A stretch of DNA of 64,000 nt from Oceanobacillus damuensis (GTDB taxonomy: Bacteria > Bacillota > Bacilli > Bacillales > Amphibacillaceae). A model generated the notes under the pieces. It had not been told where the DNA came from, did not search any database, and was given only the letters and a program-made list of their open reading frames with translations. The stretch is from positions 1 to 64,000 of the forward strand of contig NZ_LQNF01000025.1 of assembly GCF_001618145.1 (NCBI RefSeq), written 5' to 3'. Position numbers and translations under genes: made by a program. Shown piece by piece: positions 37,101 through 44,898 of this stretch. Positions within the stretch are counted from its first letter, which is position 1. Each line of letters opens with the position of its first letter.

Positions 37101-38827
37101 TTTTAAACGAGAATAACACTAGGTTGCAAAAGCAGAAAAACGAGAAGATATTTGCAATCGTCGGAAATCCTCCCTATTCTGTAGGGCAAAAAAATGCAAA
37201 TGATAACCGAGGGAACATAAACTATCCTTATTTAAATAAACAAATTGAAAAAACTTACGGAAAACATACAAAATCAAAGTTGAAAAAGGCGCTATACGAT
37301 TCTTATATTCTTGCTCTAAGGTGGGCTTCTGACCGTATTGCCGACAAAGGGGTAATCTCTTTTGTAACTAATGCTTCATTTATTGACAGTAATTCCACAG
37401 CAGGGGTAAGAAAAGCATTAAATGAAGAATTTAATTACGTGTATATATTCAATTTACGAGGGGACCAACGTACTCAAGGTGAGCAATCTAGAAAAGAAGG
37501 AGGTAAAATATTTGGCTCAGGCAGTAGAACGCCAATAGCGATTACTGTTTTAGTAAAAGATGGTTCTGAAATTCATAAAATCTATTATAACGATATAGGA
37601 GATTACTTAAGTAGAGAGGATAAGCTCAGCATATTATCAGAAAAGAAATCCATTGATGGGCTGGAATGGCAAGAAATCATCCCAGATGAAAATCACGACT
37701 GGATAAATCAAAGGGATACTAAATATAATAACTATCCCTCTATTGAAGAATTTTTCAATCACAAGGCCATAGGGATAAGTACAAATAGAGACGCTTGGGT
37801 TTATGGTTTTTCCAAAGATAAAGTAGAAAATAATGCTCTACAAATGGTAGGAAATTATAATCATGAATTAACTCGTTTATCCAACATAAAGGATTCTACT
37901 GAAAGACAGGATAAAAGAAATATGGATCCAAGCTATATTAAGTGGACAGTAAATCTGACTAAAAAATTTAAGAAAAACGAAAAGATTCAGTTGGATAAAA
38001 GTGATCTTACCCAAAGTATGTATCGTCCTTTCGTCAAGAAATGGTTGTTCTACAATAAAGATATTATAGAAAGACCAGGTCAATATAAAAATAAAATGGG
38101 TAATGACAATAAGGTAATTTATATTACAGGAAGTGGTGCAAGTAGAGACTTTTCTGCTTTAGTGGTAAATAAAGTTCCTAATCTACACTTGCAAGATTCC
38201 GGTCAAGGATTCCTGAAAAATATTTATAGAGAGGATAATCTTTTAGGAAGTTACGATAGCAATATTGCATTAAGTTCTTTTCTAGGTTTAGATTTAACAA
38301 CCGATGAATTGTTTAGCTATATCTACGCTGTCTTAAATTCTCCGGAGTACAAAGAGAAATATAGTAATGATTTAAACAAAGTACTCCCAAGAATTCCACT
38401 TTTGAAAAATAAAAATAAGTTTATAGAAGTTGGTCAGAAACTCATAGACTTGCACTTAAATTATGAAACGGAAGAGCCTTATGAAAATGTAACAATTAAA
38501 ATGAATCCTAATCCCTCATTTAAAGTTAAAAAGATGAAACATCCTAAAAAAGGAATGCTGGATACCATTATATTTAATAGTGATATTACTATTAAGGATA
38601 TACCAGAAAAAGCCTATGAATACGTAGTAAACGGTCGTCCTGCAATTGAATGGATTATTGATCAATATCAAGTTAAAACTGATAAGAACTCAGGTATCGT
38701 TGATGATCCGAATGACTATTCAGAAGATGAAAAGTATATCTTTAACTTGCTACTTCGTATAATCAATGTATCTGTTCAAACAGTTGATTTGGTAAACAGT
38801 TTGCCGGAGTTAAAAATTGAGGAATAA
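34133..38827 (+). CDS. Type ISP single-chain restriction-modification enzyme
   Basis: A 1564-residue fusion, close to LlaGI/LlaBIII in length. In order: an Mrr-like nuclease (Asp71, then QCK with Gln86 and Lys88); an SF2 helicase/translocase (Walker A APGTGKT at 200-206, DEAH in IICDEAHRTTG, QTATPR, GRVMRKSEGK); a coupler; a gamma-class N6-adenine methyltransferase (DPFTGTGTF near 899, NPPY at 1012); and a C-terminal target recognition domain. Such enzymes methylate one strand of an asymmetric site and translocate to collide head-to-head before cutting. AAAGGTGA precedes ATG 34133. The gene appears intact. The target sequence cannot be read. Confidence 0.9.
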   Translation: METTPYKSFLELIQEIDTVEREQRDRGTLFELLISAYLTHEPMYTRLFDAVWPLNEVPIEYNIPKHDTGVDLVARKRDTGDLVAVQCKFYSKDTIIQKKHIDSFLNEIGKNYYTEGLIVTTTDKWSKNADDALNNRNKAIMRISLSDLADSRIDWSQYSFHRPKEVFLQDRKTPRPHQKPAIEAVIDGFKNANRGKLIMAPGTGKTFTSLAIAEKMASEKEGTFKVLYLVPSIQLLSQTLRAWNADTQYNIDSIAVCSDRKVTKERIGTEIEDIATTDIGFPATTNALKLLEYQETIESKSITTEFIAVFSTYQSIDVIIDAQRDGFYDFDLIICDEAHRTTGTTELNQEASAFTKVHSNSNVQATKRLYQTATPRVYGEDAKKKAEENSIIIADMNDPDTYGEEFYRLGFGDAIRKGILTDYKVMVLAVEKDVIARRFQDMLANTESGLAFDDITKIVGCWNGLVKRDGNSNKTLGEPMKRAIAFTGTIKDSKKITEMFSTVVDEYLYKSGDVSEPFSIEIQHADGSMNAVEKNEKINWLKSKVPKNTCRVLSNARFLTEGVDVPDLDAVMFLKPRKSKIDIAQAVGRVMRKSEGKDYGYIILPIGVPAGAEAHSILDNNENYAVVWEILNALRSIDERFDATINKLELNKKKPDQLQIIAVGDAPEEGLEQTSGHEQLTGESVLFEEDLSDLERAIYGKIVQKVGNVRYWEQWSEDVAEIAQKHILRINVMLEDKKSDAYNEFKKFVKSLHHNINDSITEQQAIEMLSQHLITKPIFEALFDSYSFVNNNPVSQSMESILDILDKQGLMKEQEQLEGFYESVRIRAEGIDNLEAKQKIIIQLYDKFFKVGFKETTDRLGIVFTPLEVVDFIIRSVDVVLSKHFSKSIGDRNIHILDPFTGTGTFITRILNYLKRELDQGNIEMEDLVRKYTQELHANEIVLLSYYIAAINIEETFHSIVEDDYKPFEGIVLTDTFESTEHNEYFDGILLNENNTRLQKQKNEKIFAIVGNPPYSVGQKNANDNRGNINYPYLNKQIEKTYGKHTKSKLKKALYDSYILALRWASDRIADKGVISFVTNASFIDSNSTAGVRKALNEEFNYVYIFNLRGDQRTQGEQSRKEGGKIFGSGSRTPIAITVLVKDGSEIHKIYYNDIGDYLSREDKLSILSEKKSIDGLEWQEIIPDENHDWINQRDTKYNNYPSIEEFFNHKAIGISTNRDAWVYGFSKDKVENNALQMVGNYNHELTRLSNIKDSTERQDKRNMDPSYIKWTVNLTKKFKKNEKIQLDKSDLTQSMYRPFVKKWLFYNKDIIERPGQYKNKMGNDNKVIYITGSGASRDFSALVVNKVPNLHLQDSGQGFLKNIYREDNLLGSYDSNIALSSFLGLDLTTDELFSYIYAVLNSPEYKEKYSNDLNKVLPRIPLLKNKNKFIEVGQKLIDLHLNYETEEPYENVTIKMNPNPSFKVKKMKHPKKGMLDTIIFNSDITIKDIPEKAYEYVVNGRPAIEWIIDQYQVKTDKNSGIVDDPNDYSEDEKYIFNLLLRIINVSVQTVDLVNSLPELKIEE

Positions 38828-38861
38828 TTGCCAAAGAAAGGAACAACAATTAATTATGTTG

Positions 38862-38897
38862 AAAAACAGCCCAAATTAAAGGGCTGTTTTATTTTTA
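38862..38897 (+). terminator. terminator of the RM gene
   Basis: AACAGCCC and GGGCTGTTTTATTTTT form a stem with an eight-base loop and a T-rich tail. Confidence 0.85.
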
Positions 38898-39509
38898 TGT
38901 CAGGGTGTATGAAAAATGATTAACTATAGGTCATATGATATTATAAAAAAGAATGTGGTGGTATTGGCAGACCCCAGATTTTAGTGTGGAAAGCTTTAAT
39001 CTACGATAAGGCCAAAGGAAAAAAGCCCTCACGTTTGCGGGGACTTTCATTTCAATCTAATTCATAGAATATAAGTACATCATACCAATGGGAGCTATCA
39101 ATGGGGTTAAATAAATAACGTTAACATCTTAAATAAAAATAAAATGATCTAAAACTAGGCGTGATTGCAACTAAATTAACCCCAAAAATAACAGTAAAAA
39201 TGAAAATACTAAAAAGATAGCTTTTAAGTAAATAAGTCCGGTCAAATACTGAAAATAAAGTCTTGATAAAATTCACTGTAAATGTATGCCTAGCTAATTT
39301 ATTTTTCCCTCATAGTTAATTATTCTACATTACCTCCAAAAGCCCTGCGTCTTTTTTACTTTTTTTATTATTATTTCACTGAACTATATAGAAAACGGCT
39401 ATAAAATAAGAAGGATAAGCGTGCTAATCCTGTATTTATTTAATTAAACAATAACAGGACTTTCTTCCTGTGAAAATTTACTAATCTGTGTATAATGAAT
39501 TTTTGAGGT
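38898..39509. other. AT-rich intergenic stretch
   Basis: About 610 bases without a convincing gene. It contains AAAAAAGCCCTCACGTTTGC GGGGACTTTC, a weak hairpin near 39020-39050, and ACAGGACTTTCTTCCTGTG at about 39452-39470. The latter shares AGGACTTTCTTC with the leader at 46250-46280. A likely promoter TATAAT lies at about 39491-39496 before the small gene. Confidence 0.45.
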
Positions 39510-39635
39510 GTGAAAGAAATACTACAAGAATTAGACAGATGTCTAAATTACACAGAAGCTCAATTAGCTGATATTGAAAATAGTATTGCTTGTTCAAGGG
39601 GCGATTGTAAAGAGTTACTTGGTAAGGTTAATTAG
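39510..39635 (+). CDS. 41-residue helical peptide
   Basis: GTG 39510 overlaps a GAGG site; the frame VKEILQELDRCLNYTEAQLA continues through ENSIACSRGDCKELLGKVN. It is helical with three cysteines and is similar in pattern to the 38-residue peptide at 21062. It lies just upstream of the unknown membrane/soluble pair, so it could be part of the same unit. Confidence 0.45.
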   Translation: MKEILQELDRCLNYTEAQLADIENSIACSRGDCKELLGKVN

Positions 39636-39743
39636 TACATATTAAAAAATTTTTCTACTTTAGATGTCTTAAATTTATTTACATAAATTATTTCTTTGCT
39701 TATTATTAAATAAAAAGAGATTAAATTTAAGGAGGAGACATGT

Positions 39744-40523
39744 ATGCAGAGAATTTTATACAATAGAAAATTCTGGTTACCCGTTATAGTTCTCTTAATA
39801 AGCTTAATCTCAATATTTTTATACAGGAATATAGGAACGATAGCATCCAATTGGTTTGATACTTTAAAAATAACAATAGGGGTTATAGGTTTAGTTACAA
39901 CTCTTTTTAATTACTGGAAAAAATTTAATTTGTTTGTTACTAAGATTTGGATTATATTAACTAACTCAACCGCTATTTGGAATGTTTCTTCTAACTTTGA
40001 AGGTGAATTCGATAAAGAAAATTTCAAAAGAGCTATTAATGAAATTAGAAAAGGGAATCAAGTTAGTGATTATTTTGAAGTTAGTGAGACTATGGTAAAA
40101 CTTACAGTTAATGGGCTTAACTATAATTTTGAATACGTTGATATTGAAAATGACGAAGGCACTGGAGTTATCGGTAAAGTATATTGTAATATTGTTGATT
40201 TTAATAGTTCCTATGATTATTCAATAAAAGCATTTGGAGAAAACATAATCCCGTATTTTAGTATAATAGAGAAAAATCTTCGACCCGATGTAACAACTTT
40301 TAATTTCAAGATAAAATTTAGGGGTAAAAACCCTTTTATTAGATTAATCACAAAAAACGTAGATTTAAAAACAATTAGTTCGTTATGGTATTCTATACAA
40401 GAGACAACAACAGCTGGCAAAAGAAATATCAAGATTACTGATAAATCTATAGAGTGTACCACATCAAATATAACTGATTTTCAAAATTCTAGTATAAATT
40501 TCATATCATTGGTAGGTGAGTAA
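39744..40523 (+). CDS. unknown two-helix membrane protein, gene 1 of a pair
   Basis: A 259-residue protein behind AAGGAGGAG. Two N-terminal membrane segments (about residues 10-26 and 40-57) precede a cytosolic or extracellular beta-rich domain of about 190 residues (NFEYVDIENDEGTGVIGKVY, later FNFKIKFRGKNPFIRL). No known motif is seen. The second gene starts three bases after the stop. Its position next to the Type ISP enzyme and the RloC-like protein makes a defence role plausible: a membrane effector or anchor with a soluble partner. This is inference only. Confidence 0.6.
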   Translation: MQRILYNRKFWLPVIVLLISLISIFLYRNIGTIASNWFDTLKITIGVIGLVTTLFNYWKKFNLFVTKIWIILTNSTAIWNVSSNFEGEFDKENFKRAINEIRKGNQVSDYFEVSETMVKLTVNGLNYNFEYVDIENDEGTGVIGKVYCNIVDFNSSYDYSIKAFGENIIPYFSIIEKNLRPDVTTFNFKIKFRGKNPFIRLITKNVDLKTISSLWYSIQETTTAGKRNIKITDKSIECTTSNITDFQNSSINFISLVGE

Positions 40524-40526
40524 TTT

Positions 40527-41216
40527 TTGAAGTCATATCACTTTTTGGATGTTCAAAACTTCAGTGTGTTTGAAGGAGAATCTGAGGGATGTATAAAAAC
40601 AACTGAGCAACAACTCGCTATGGACGGTGTTGATGCACAACCCAAAAGTTCAATAAAACTAATTAAAAGGGACTACTATAAAGGATTTGATAAGTATATC
40701 ATTCACCATGAAAAGGTAAAAAGAAAATACGGAAGAGCATATGGTGAAGAGTTGTTTTTTAATAAGTTTGTAGAGAGTTCTAGTATGAATGTTTATTATA
40801 ATAAGCATTTTAGTTTAATGCTAATTGAGGGAAACAAATCATCCGTGAATGATTTTAAGAAAAAGTTTGAAAAACACTATCCTGAAGAATTTAGTTTATC
40901 CCGTTCAAATGTTGATTTCCCTTATCTTATCCAACATACGCAAAATGTTTGGGGAGGATGGTTGAACGGGTTTAACGATGGAAGTCTCAGAAGTGTTGCC
41001 CTTTATGGAGATAGAGTTAATCTGAGTGAGGATTACAATAGATATGAAGCTGCAGGTAAACTAAGCTCATTAAATTGCTCAATTGCTTTTGAAAAAGCAA
41101 GTTATGATTTTATGATAACCGCGAACAAAACAGTCGTTATAATGCAGAACAGAACTCCTGAAGAGGATTTGGATTTATTATTATTCATAAGACCTATGTT
41201 ATATAAAGATATTTAA
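40527..41216 (+). CDS. unknown soluble partner protein, gene 2 of a pair
   Basis: A 229-residue soluble protein starting at TTG 40527, with GGTGAG of the preceding gene's end as ribosome site. It begins LKSYHFLDVQNFSVFEGESE and contains HTQNVWGGWLNGFNDGSLRS and a late IMQNRTPEEDLDLLLFIRPM. It is alpha/beta without an obvious active site. The near-zero gap with the membrane gene and the shared terminator indicate a two-gene operon. I do not recognise the family. Confidence 0.6.
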   Translation: MKSYHFLDVQNFSVFEGESEGCIKTTEQQLAMDGVDAQPKSSIKLIKRDYYKGFDKYIIHHEKVKRKYGRAYGEELFFNKFVESSSMNVYYNKHFSLMLIEGNKSSVNDFKKKFEKHYPEEFSLSRSNVDFPYLIQHTQNVWGGWLNGFNDGSLRSVALYGDRVNLSEDYNRYEAAGKLSSLNCSIAFEKASYDFMITANKTVVIMQNRTPEEDLDLLLFIRPMLYKDI

Positions 41217-41240
41217 AGCCCTTCATTTGAGGGCTATTTC
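41215..41240 (+). terminator. terminator of the unknown pair
   Basis: AAAGCCCTTCATTTGAGGGCTATTTC: a 6-bp GC-rich stem directly overlapping the stop region. Confidence 0.7.
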
Positions 41241-41249
41241 AATTTATTA

Positions 41250-41430
41250 AAAAACTTCCCCAGACAACTCCGCACAAATCTGATCACAATCTTCTTGACT
41301 CGGAACACCATCAGAAGTTCTCTTATTAATCTCACTCATTCCAGCATTTGTAAACTTACCATATTAATCGTCCTTTAAGCGCCGCATTTCCTTAACAGTT
41401 AAAAACAAACCAAATGACCTTTTATTATTT
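41250..41430 (-). pseudogene. decayed paralogue of the 47683-47901 gene
   Basis: The minus strand frame reads NNKRSFGLFLTVKEMRRLKD, then D and an in-frame TAA, then YGKFTNAGMSEINKRTSDG and VPSQEDCDQICAELSGEVF. It matches the intact 72-residue protein at 47683-47901 (FTNAGMSE, GVPxxxxCDxICAELSxEV). The TAA replaces a tyrosine codon, and no start is evident. Confidence 0.65.
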
Positions 41431-41507
41431 TTTACATAATGAATCCCCTCGCTCAAACGGGTGCATTTTTATGGTTTAATTATCATAGGTGAAAAGAAGG
41501 GTTTTCA

Positions 41508-41539
41508 CTCCTCCTGTCGAATAAAGTAGGCAGGAGGAG
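41508..41539 (+). promoter_or_regulatory. hairpin sequestering the ribosome site
   Basis: CTCCTCCTG (41508-41516) pairs perfectly with CAGGAGGAG (41531-41539), the ribosome binding site of the gene at 41548. The loop contains GTCGAATA, also seen upstream of 42566 and 46323. Pairing would hide the site, as in translational attenuation. Confidence 0.6.
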
Positions 41540-41547
41540 GTGATTAA

Positions 41548-41769
41548 ATGCAGTTGAAACTAAAAGAATCCTCAGAGATTCCTCATGAAGGTTACGGGGC
41601 AGGCAGTGGTCAGATTATCAAGAAAGAATATGTCTGTCCTTGCGGAAATGGTACTGTCTATTATGAAAAAGATGATATACCCGGTTTTAGGGAAAGCGAT
41701 ATCTATTGCGATTGCGAAGATTGTAACAGTAAATATAATTTCGCAAGAGGTACTGCTAGTTTAAAATAA
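41548..41769 (+). CDS. small zinc-ribbon-like protein
   Basis: A 73-residue protein with CPCGNGTVYYEKDD and CDCEDCNSKY, four to five cysteines forming a probable zinc ribbon. A Gly-rich head (EGYGAGSGQIIKKEY) precedes it. It shares a leader motif with the next genes. A nucleic acid or protein-binding adaptor is possible. Confidence 0.6.
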   Translation: MQLKLKESSEIPHEGYGAGSGQIIKKEYVCPCGNGTVYYEKDDIPGFRESDIYCDCEDCNSKYNFARGTASLK

Positions 41770-41820
41770 AATCCCACCCTGCCACTAGATATAGTAAATA
41801 AAGGACAGGAGGGGATAAGA

Positions 41821-42477
41821 ATGACTATTTTAGCTTCAGTTTTTGTTCCAGATGGAATAGTTATGGCCGCCGATAGTAGAGTAACTTTAACCACAACTTA
41901 CCCTAATGGAAGGGAGTGTAAAACTGTTGAGCGGGACAATGAATATAAGATATCGCTACTTCGAAAAGGAACTGTAGGGATAAGTTATCACGGGAAAACA
42001 CATATAGATAAAAAGCCAGTACCAGGATTATTAAAAGAGTTTGATGACAAGTATATTAATGAAAATGACACTTTGGAAGAAATCAGTAAAAAACTGCACG
42101 AATACATGTCACTTCATCCAGGAAGTGAAGTTTGTTTTATTGCTTGTGGATATGATAAAGGTGACCCTATTGCTTATACTATTTGTGAGGATGCTTATGT
42201 ACTAAATTTTAGCAACAGAAAACCATACCATGCCATTTGGCGAGGGGATATAGAACAGGTTGATAAACGATATTCTAATATCGATATTAATTCAAACCCT
42301 ATTCCACTGGAAAGTGCTATTGAATTTGCGGAATTAATTATCAAAACTGCAATAGATTACGAGGTTATCAAAGGGCATAATCCGTGTGGAGGACCTATTG
42401 ATGTATTGGTATTAACAAAAGGTTATACGAAATTTTACAAACATAAGAATATTAGTCTTATTGAATCAGAATGCTAA
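41821..42477 (+). CDS. proteasome-like Ntn-hydrolase fold protein
   Basis: A 218-residue protein starting MTILASVFVPDGIVMAADSR, the N-terminal pattern of proteasome beta/HslV subunits (TxxA...DGVVxAADSR). A threonine directly follows Met1 and could become the nucleophile after Met removal. A later GGPIDVLVLTKG resembles the C-terminal part of such folds. GGAGGGG lies six bases before the ATG. Neither an ATPase partner (HslU, Mpa) nor a second subunit is adjacent. Bacterial proteasome relatives (Anbu, BPH) exist, but this sequence is a distinct, short form. Alone in a mobile region, it may be a phage- or defence-linked peptidase. Confidence 0.65.
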   Translation: MTILASVFVPDGIVMAADSRVTLTTTYPNGRECKTVERDNEYKISLLRKGTVGISYHGKTHIDKKPVPGLLKEFDDKYINENDTLEEISKKLHEYMSLHPGSEVCFIACGYDKGDPIAYTICEDAYVLNFSNRKPYHAIWRGDIEQVDKRYSNIDINSNPIPLESAIEFAELIIKTAIDYEVIKGHNPCGGPIDVLVLTKGYTKFYKHKNISLIESEC

Positions 42478-42565
42478 TGAGGTTCTTTTTACGGGGAAAT
42501 AATCTTAATTAAAAGAAGGATTACCACTCTCATTTTGTCGAATAGACTAGGCAGGAGGAGATAAT

Positions 42566-42766
42566 GTGAGTTTATATTTGATAAGATATTCAAATGATAA
42601 ATTTGTAGTGAAAGCTGACAGTAGCATAGATGCAATAAAATTATGGATTGATGAGAAAAATAGAGAAGAGAAAGAAGTTTATCAATCCAAAAGAAAATTT
42701 AATCCTAATGATTTTTCCATTGAAAGACTTGGAACTTATCATGGAATTATGGAAGCACCCGAATAG
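42566..42766 (+). CDS. hypothetical 66-residue protein
   Basis: It starts at GTG 42566 behind GGAGGAG and reads VSLYLIRYSNDKFVVKADSS, ending RLGTYHGIMEAPE. It has a compact alpha/beta pattern like small antirestriction or DUF proteins; no family recognised. The leader shares AAGAAGGxTTxxCACT and GTCGAATA with that of 41548. Confidence 0.5.
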   Translation: MSLYLIRYSNDKFVVKADSSIDAIKLWIDEKNREEKEVYQSKRKFNPNDFSIERLGTYHGIMEAPE

Positions 42767-42785
42767 TAAAGGGTGCTTTTTCTAT
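42753..42785 (+). terminator. terminator after the 66-residue gene
   Basis: AGCACCC and GGGTGCTTTTTCT form a stem with a ten-base loop and T run, overlapping the stop region. Confidence 0.8.
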
Positions 42786-42840
42786 TGGGAAGGATTTTAA
42801 TTATATCTATCGAATTTAAACCAATAATGGAGGTGAATGT

Positions 42841-43065
42841 ATGAATCAGAATAGAACGGATTCAAAATTAACTATAGATCCCAATAGTCATTTATCGAAA
42901 AATATTAAAGCTAAGGAAGCAGCCGAAATGATGGGAGTATCACAACGATTCATCAGAATAGGCATACGGCAAAAAGTATTTAATTTTGGCTGTGCTGTTA
43001 AAATGTCATCTATATGGACTTACCATATTTCGAGAAAGAAATTGAATGGGTATCTTGGAGAATAG
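42841..43065 (+). CDS. excisionase-like HTH protein
   Basis: A 74-residue protein. From residue 20 it reads NIKAKEAAEMMGVSQRFIRI and then QKVFNFGCAVKMSSIWTYHI, the winged-HTH of phage/ICE excisionases and small regulators that read KEAAxxMGVS...GxAVK. Such proteins direct excision or control early promoters. No integrase gene is in the window, so its partner may be elsewhere or lost. Confidence 0.7.
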   Translation: MNQNRTDSKLTIDPNSHLSKNIKAKEAAEMMGVSQRFIRIGIRQKVFNFGCAVKMSSIWTYHISRKKLNGYLGE

Positions 43066-43475
43066 AATCGGTTTTATTCAATCAGCAACCTAGGTTGAAA
43101 TTTATGCGGCAGTTGATGGAAGTACTGATAAATAGCGGAATAAAGCTACAATTTCAATCCACTGAAAAACCATCGAGAAGTTTTAAAAATGGGGTTTCTA
43201 TGTATGGATAAAATATGTAAATGTTGATTTATAAAGGTCTTTATCGTGTGTTTTGTTGCATTTTTATGGTGGTTAGATGTGGGGAATGATGTAATCATCC
43301 GCTCAAAAACCCATGATGCGATATGCAACAAGTGAGAGAAGATGGTTTCAAAAAATTTCAGCTATATACGAACATTCTATTTTTAAAAATATTCAACGAT
43401 TGGTCAAGAAATGCATTGTATTAGAAGATTTTAATTAAATAAAAAAGTCTTTAACCATTGATGGATTAGGTTTTC

Positions 43476-43540
43476 TAGTAATTGCTGGTAAGAGGACTTG
43501 AACCCTAGACCTCTTCATTACGAGTGAAGTATTCACACCA
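43476..43540 (-). tRNA. tRNA-Thr(CGU) 3' fragment, possible attachment site
   Basis: The minus strand carries an anticodon arm CTTCA-CTCGTAA-TGAAG (anticodon CGT), an AGGTC variable region, a degraded T arm with TTCAAGT, and the acceptor end TACCAGCA. The D arm and 5' acceptor are missing. Mobile elements that integrate in tRNA genes leave exactly such 3' halves at one border. The T stem is imperfect, so it is a remnant. Confidence 0.45.
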
Positions 43541-43930
43541 TGACGATAGTGAATACCTGATTTTAAATATGGACTACTATATTTGATTCATATCGTGAAT
43601 TCTATTGCATTAATAACATTAATCTTATTAAGTATTATAGTATCGAACACGTTGTACAGTGAAAGAATATGATTTTTCGTTTCTTTGCAGAAGGAGATTG
43701 ATTTACTTTTACACATAACACATGAAAATTATTGTTATATCAATGTTTCAAGCGCTATGTAGACCCCAACCACCGATGTTCAACCGCCAGATACGAGAAA
43801 TTAGATTAATTAAAAAGCAGCAACAAAGATAAGCAAATAAATACTCCAATTCTTATAATGAATTGAGCAAAAATCTAAAAAACAAGAAATCAAATAGGTT
43901 TCCTGTATATAGCCTGCCAGCGTATTTTTT

Positions 43931-43960
43931 TGAATACGTTTTTGAATACCCCTTGAATAC
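43931..43960. repeat. GAATAC iteron-like repeats
   Basis: Three TGAATAC words start at 43931, 43943 and 43954, spaced 12 and 11 bases, within a T/C-rich block. Helical-turn spacing suggests side-by-side binding of one protein (replication initiator, integrase arm sites, or repressor). Confidence 0.5.
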
Positions 43961-44184
43961 CCTTTACGAAAAATCCGTTAAAATCCCATGAAATACAAAT
44001 AGGGAAATACGTTGATTTAAAGCGGTTTATGACCTCCCATATAATATAGAAGAAACTCGTCTATGAAAGAACGTAATAAATACGGTCTTTTCAGCAATTC
44101 TTTCTACTAGATTTAAGAAGTGTGAAAAAATAGCCAGCCAACTGTAAGCTTTATTTATGAGTAACAAAGGAGTAACGCAATATC

Positions 44185-44346
44185 GTGAAAAGGAATTATT
44201 CACTGCTAAAAATATTACAAGACGTATCCTGCGAAAATGATGTAAGTCGCACGTTAATCAACTTATGTTATCTTTCGTTAAACATGTTACAAATAGAAGG
44301 ACTTATGGCAAAAATGTTGGGTCCGCCAGATTTATTGTTCAGATGA
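44185..44346 (+). CDS. 53-residue small protein
   Basis: GTG 44185 follows AAAGGAG at a long spacing; the frame [20 protein letters not shown] continues to [14 protein letters not shown]. Its stop overlaps the ATG of the truncated endolysin (ATGA). It is not recognised, and may be the surviving end of a longer element gene. Confidence 0.4.
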   Translation: MKRNYSLLKILQDVSCENDVSRTLINLCYLSLNMLQIEGLMAKMLGPPDLLFR

Positions 44347-44843
44347 GAGATAATATTGTTATGGACCGTACAGGTAAGGCTTTGGCTGATGCTATTGCTT
44401 CTCATTTTGGCCTGAAAAAGAAAAGTGGCGGTGCTGCTGGAACTTACACTGTCAAATCCGGTGACACTTTATGGAGTATTGCACAGGATCATAACATGAC
44501 AGTTGATGAACTAAAAGCGTTGAACGGGTTAACTGACAATACTATTTATCCGAGACAAGTATTAAAAGTGAGTGGATCTGGTTCTTCAGGTAATCTATAT
44601 GTTCAGGTTATTGTTTCAAGCTTGTTGGTGTATGATGTACCAGATTGGAATGCAAGACATTCAACAGTCAGTTCAGGAGAATTATTTACGATTGCAGAAA
44701 TATTAACCGTTGACGGATCGACGATGTACAAGCTTAAGTCAGGATTGTATATCACTGGTAATCCTAGTTATGTTCGAGTTTTTGAACAGTTGAGGGGTTA
44801 TTTTATTTCTCACAAATTGACTTTAGCGAGATATTTAAATTAA
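44343..44843 (+). pseudogene. truncated N-acetylmuramoyl-L-alanine amidase with LysM
   Basis: From ATG 44343 the frame reads [20 protein letters not shown], the last helix of an amidase_3 catalytic domain. A linker, a complete LysM domain ([20 protein letters not shown] to [10 protein letters not shown]) and an SH3-like tail ([20 protein letters not shown]) follow. The catalytic zinc residues of the amidase are gone, so this is a cell-wall-binding remnant of a phage-type endolysin. An upstream continuation in the same frame from 44265 does not match amidases. Confidence 0.7.
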
Positions 44844-44844
44844 A

Positions 44845-44898
44845 ACCCCTTCCTAAGAAGGGGTACTGAAGGGTGGCTCTAAAGCAGCCACCTTATTA
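44845..44898 (+). terminator. double hairpin after the endolysin remnant
   Basis: CCCCTTCCTAAGAAGGGG is followed by a second stem, GGTGGCT...AGCCACC, seven bases later, with TTATTAT after it. Confidence 0.7.

Larger units (their letters stand above)
43066..44184. other. 1.1-kb non-coding mobile DNA
   Basis: Apart from a tRNA-Thr 3' fragment and the GAATAC repeats (listed separately) I see no intact gene. Short frames at 43014-43211 lack ribosome sites. A GTTGCAT...ATGCAAC inverted pair brackets about 43250-43332. The base composition is more uneven than in neighbouring genes. The stretch looks like the decayed core of an integrated element. Confidence 0.45.

Noticed and set aside
38940-39060. 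A gene or rRNA-like fragment in the AT-rich gap
   Set aside because: No start, ribosome site or conserved motif was found; only short hairpins.
43014-43211. A 65-residue protein after the HTH gene
   Set aside because: It overlaps the HTH gene in another frame, with no ribosome site and no recognisable pattern.
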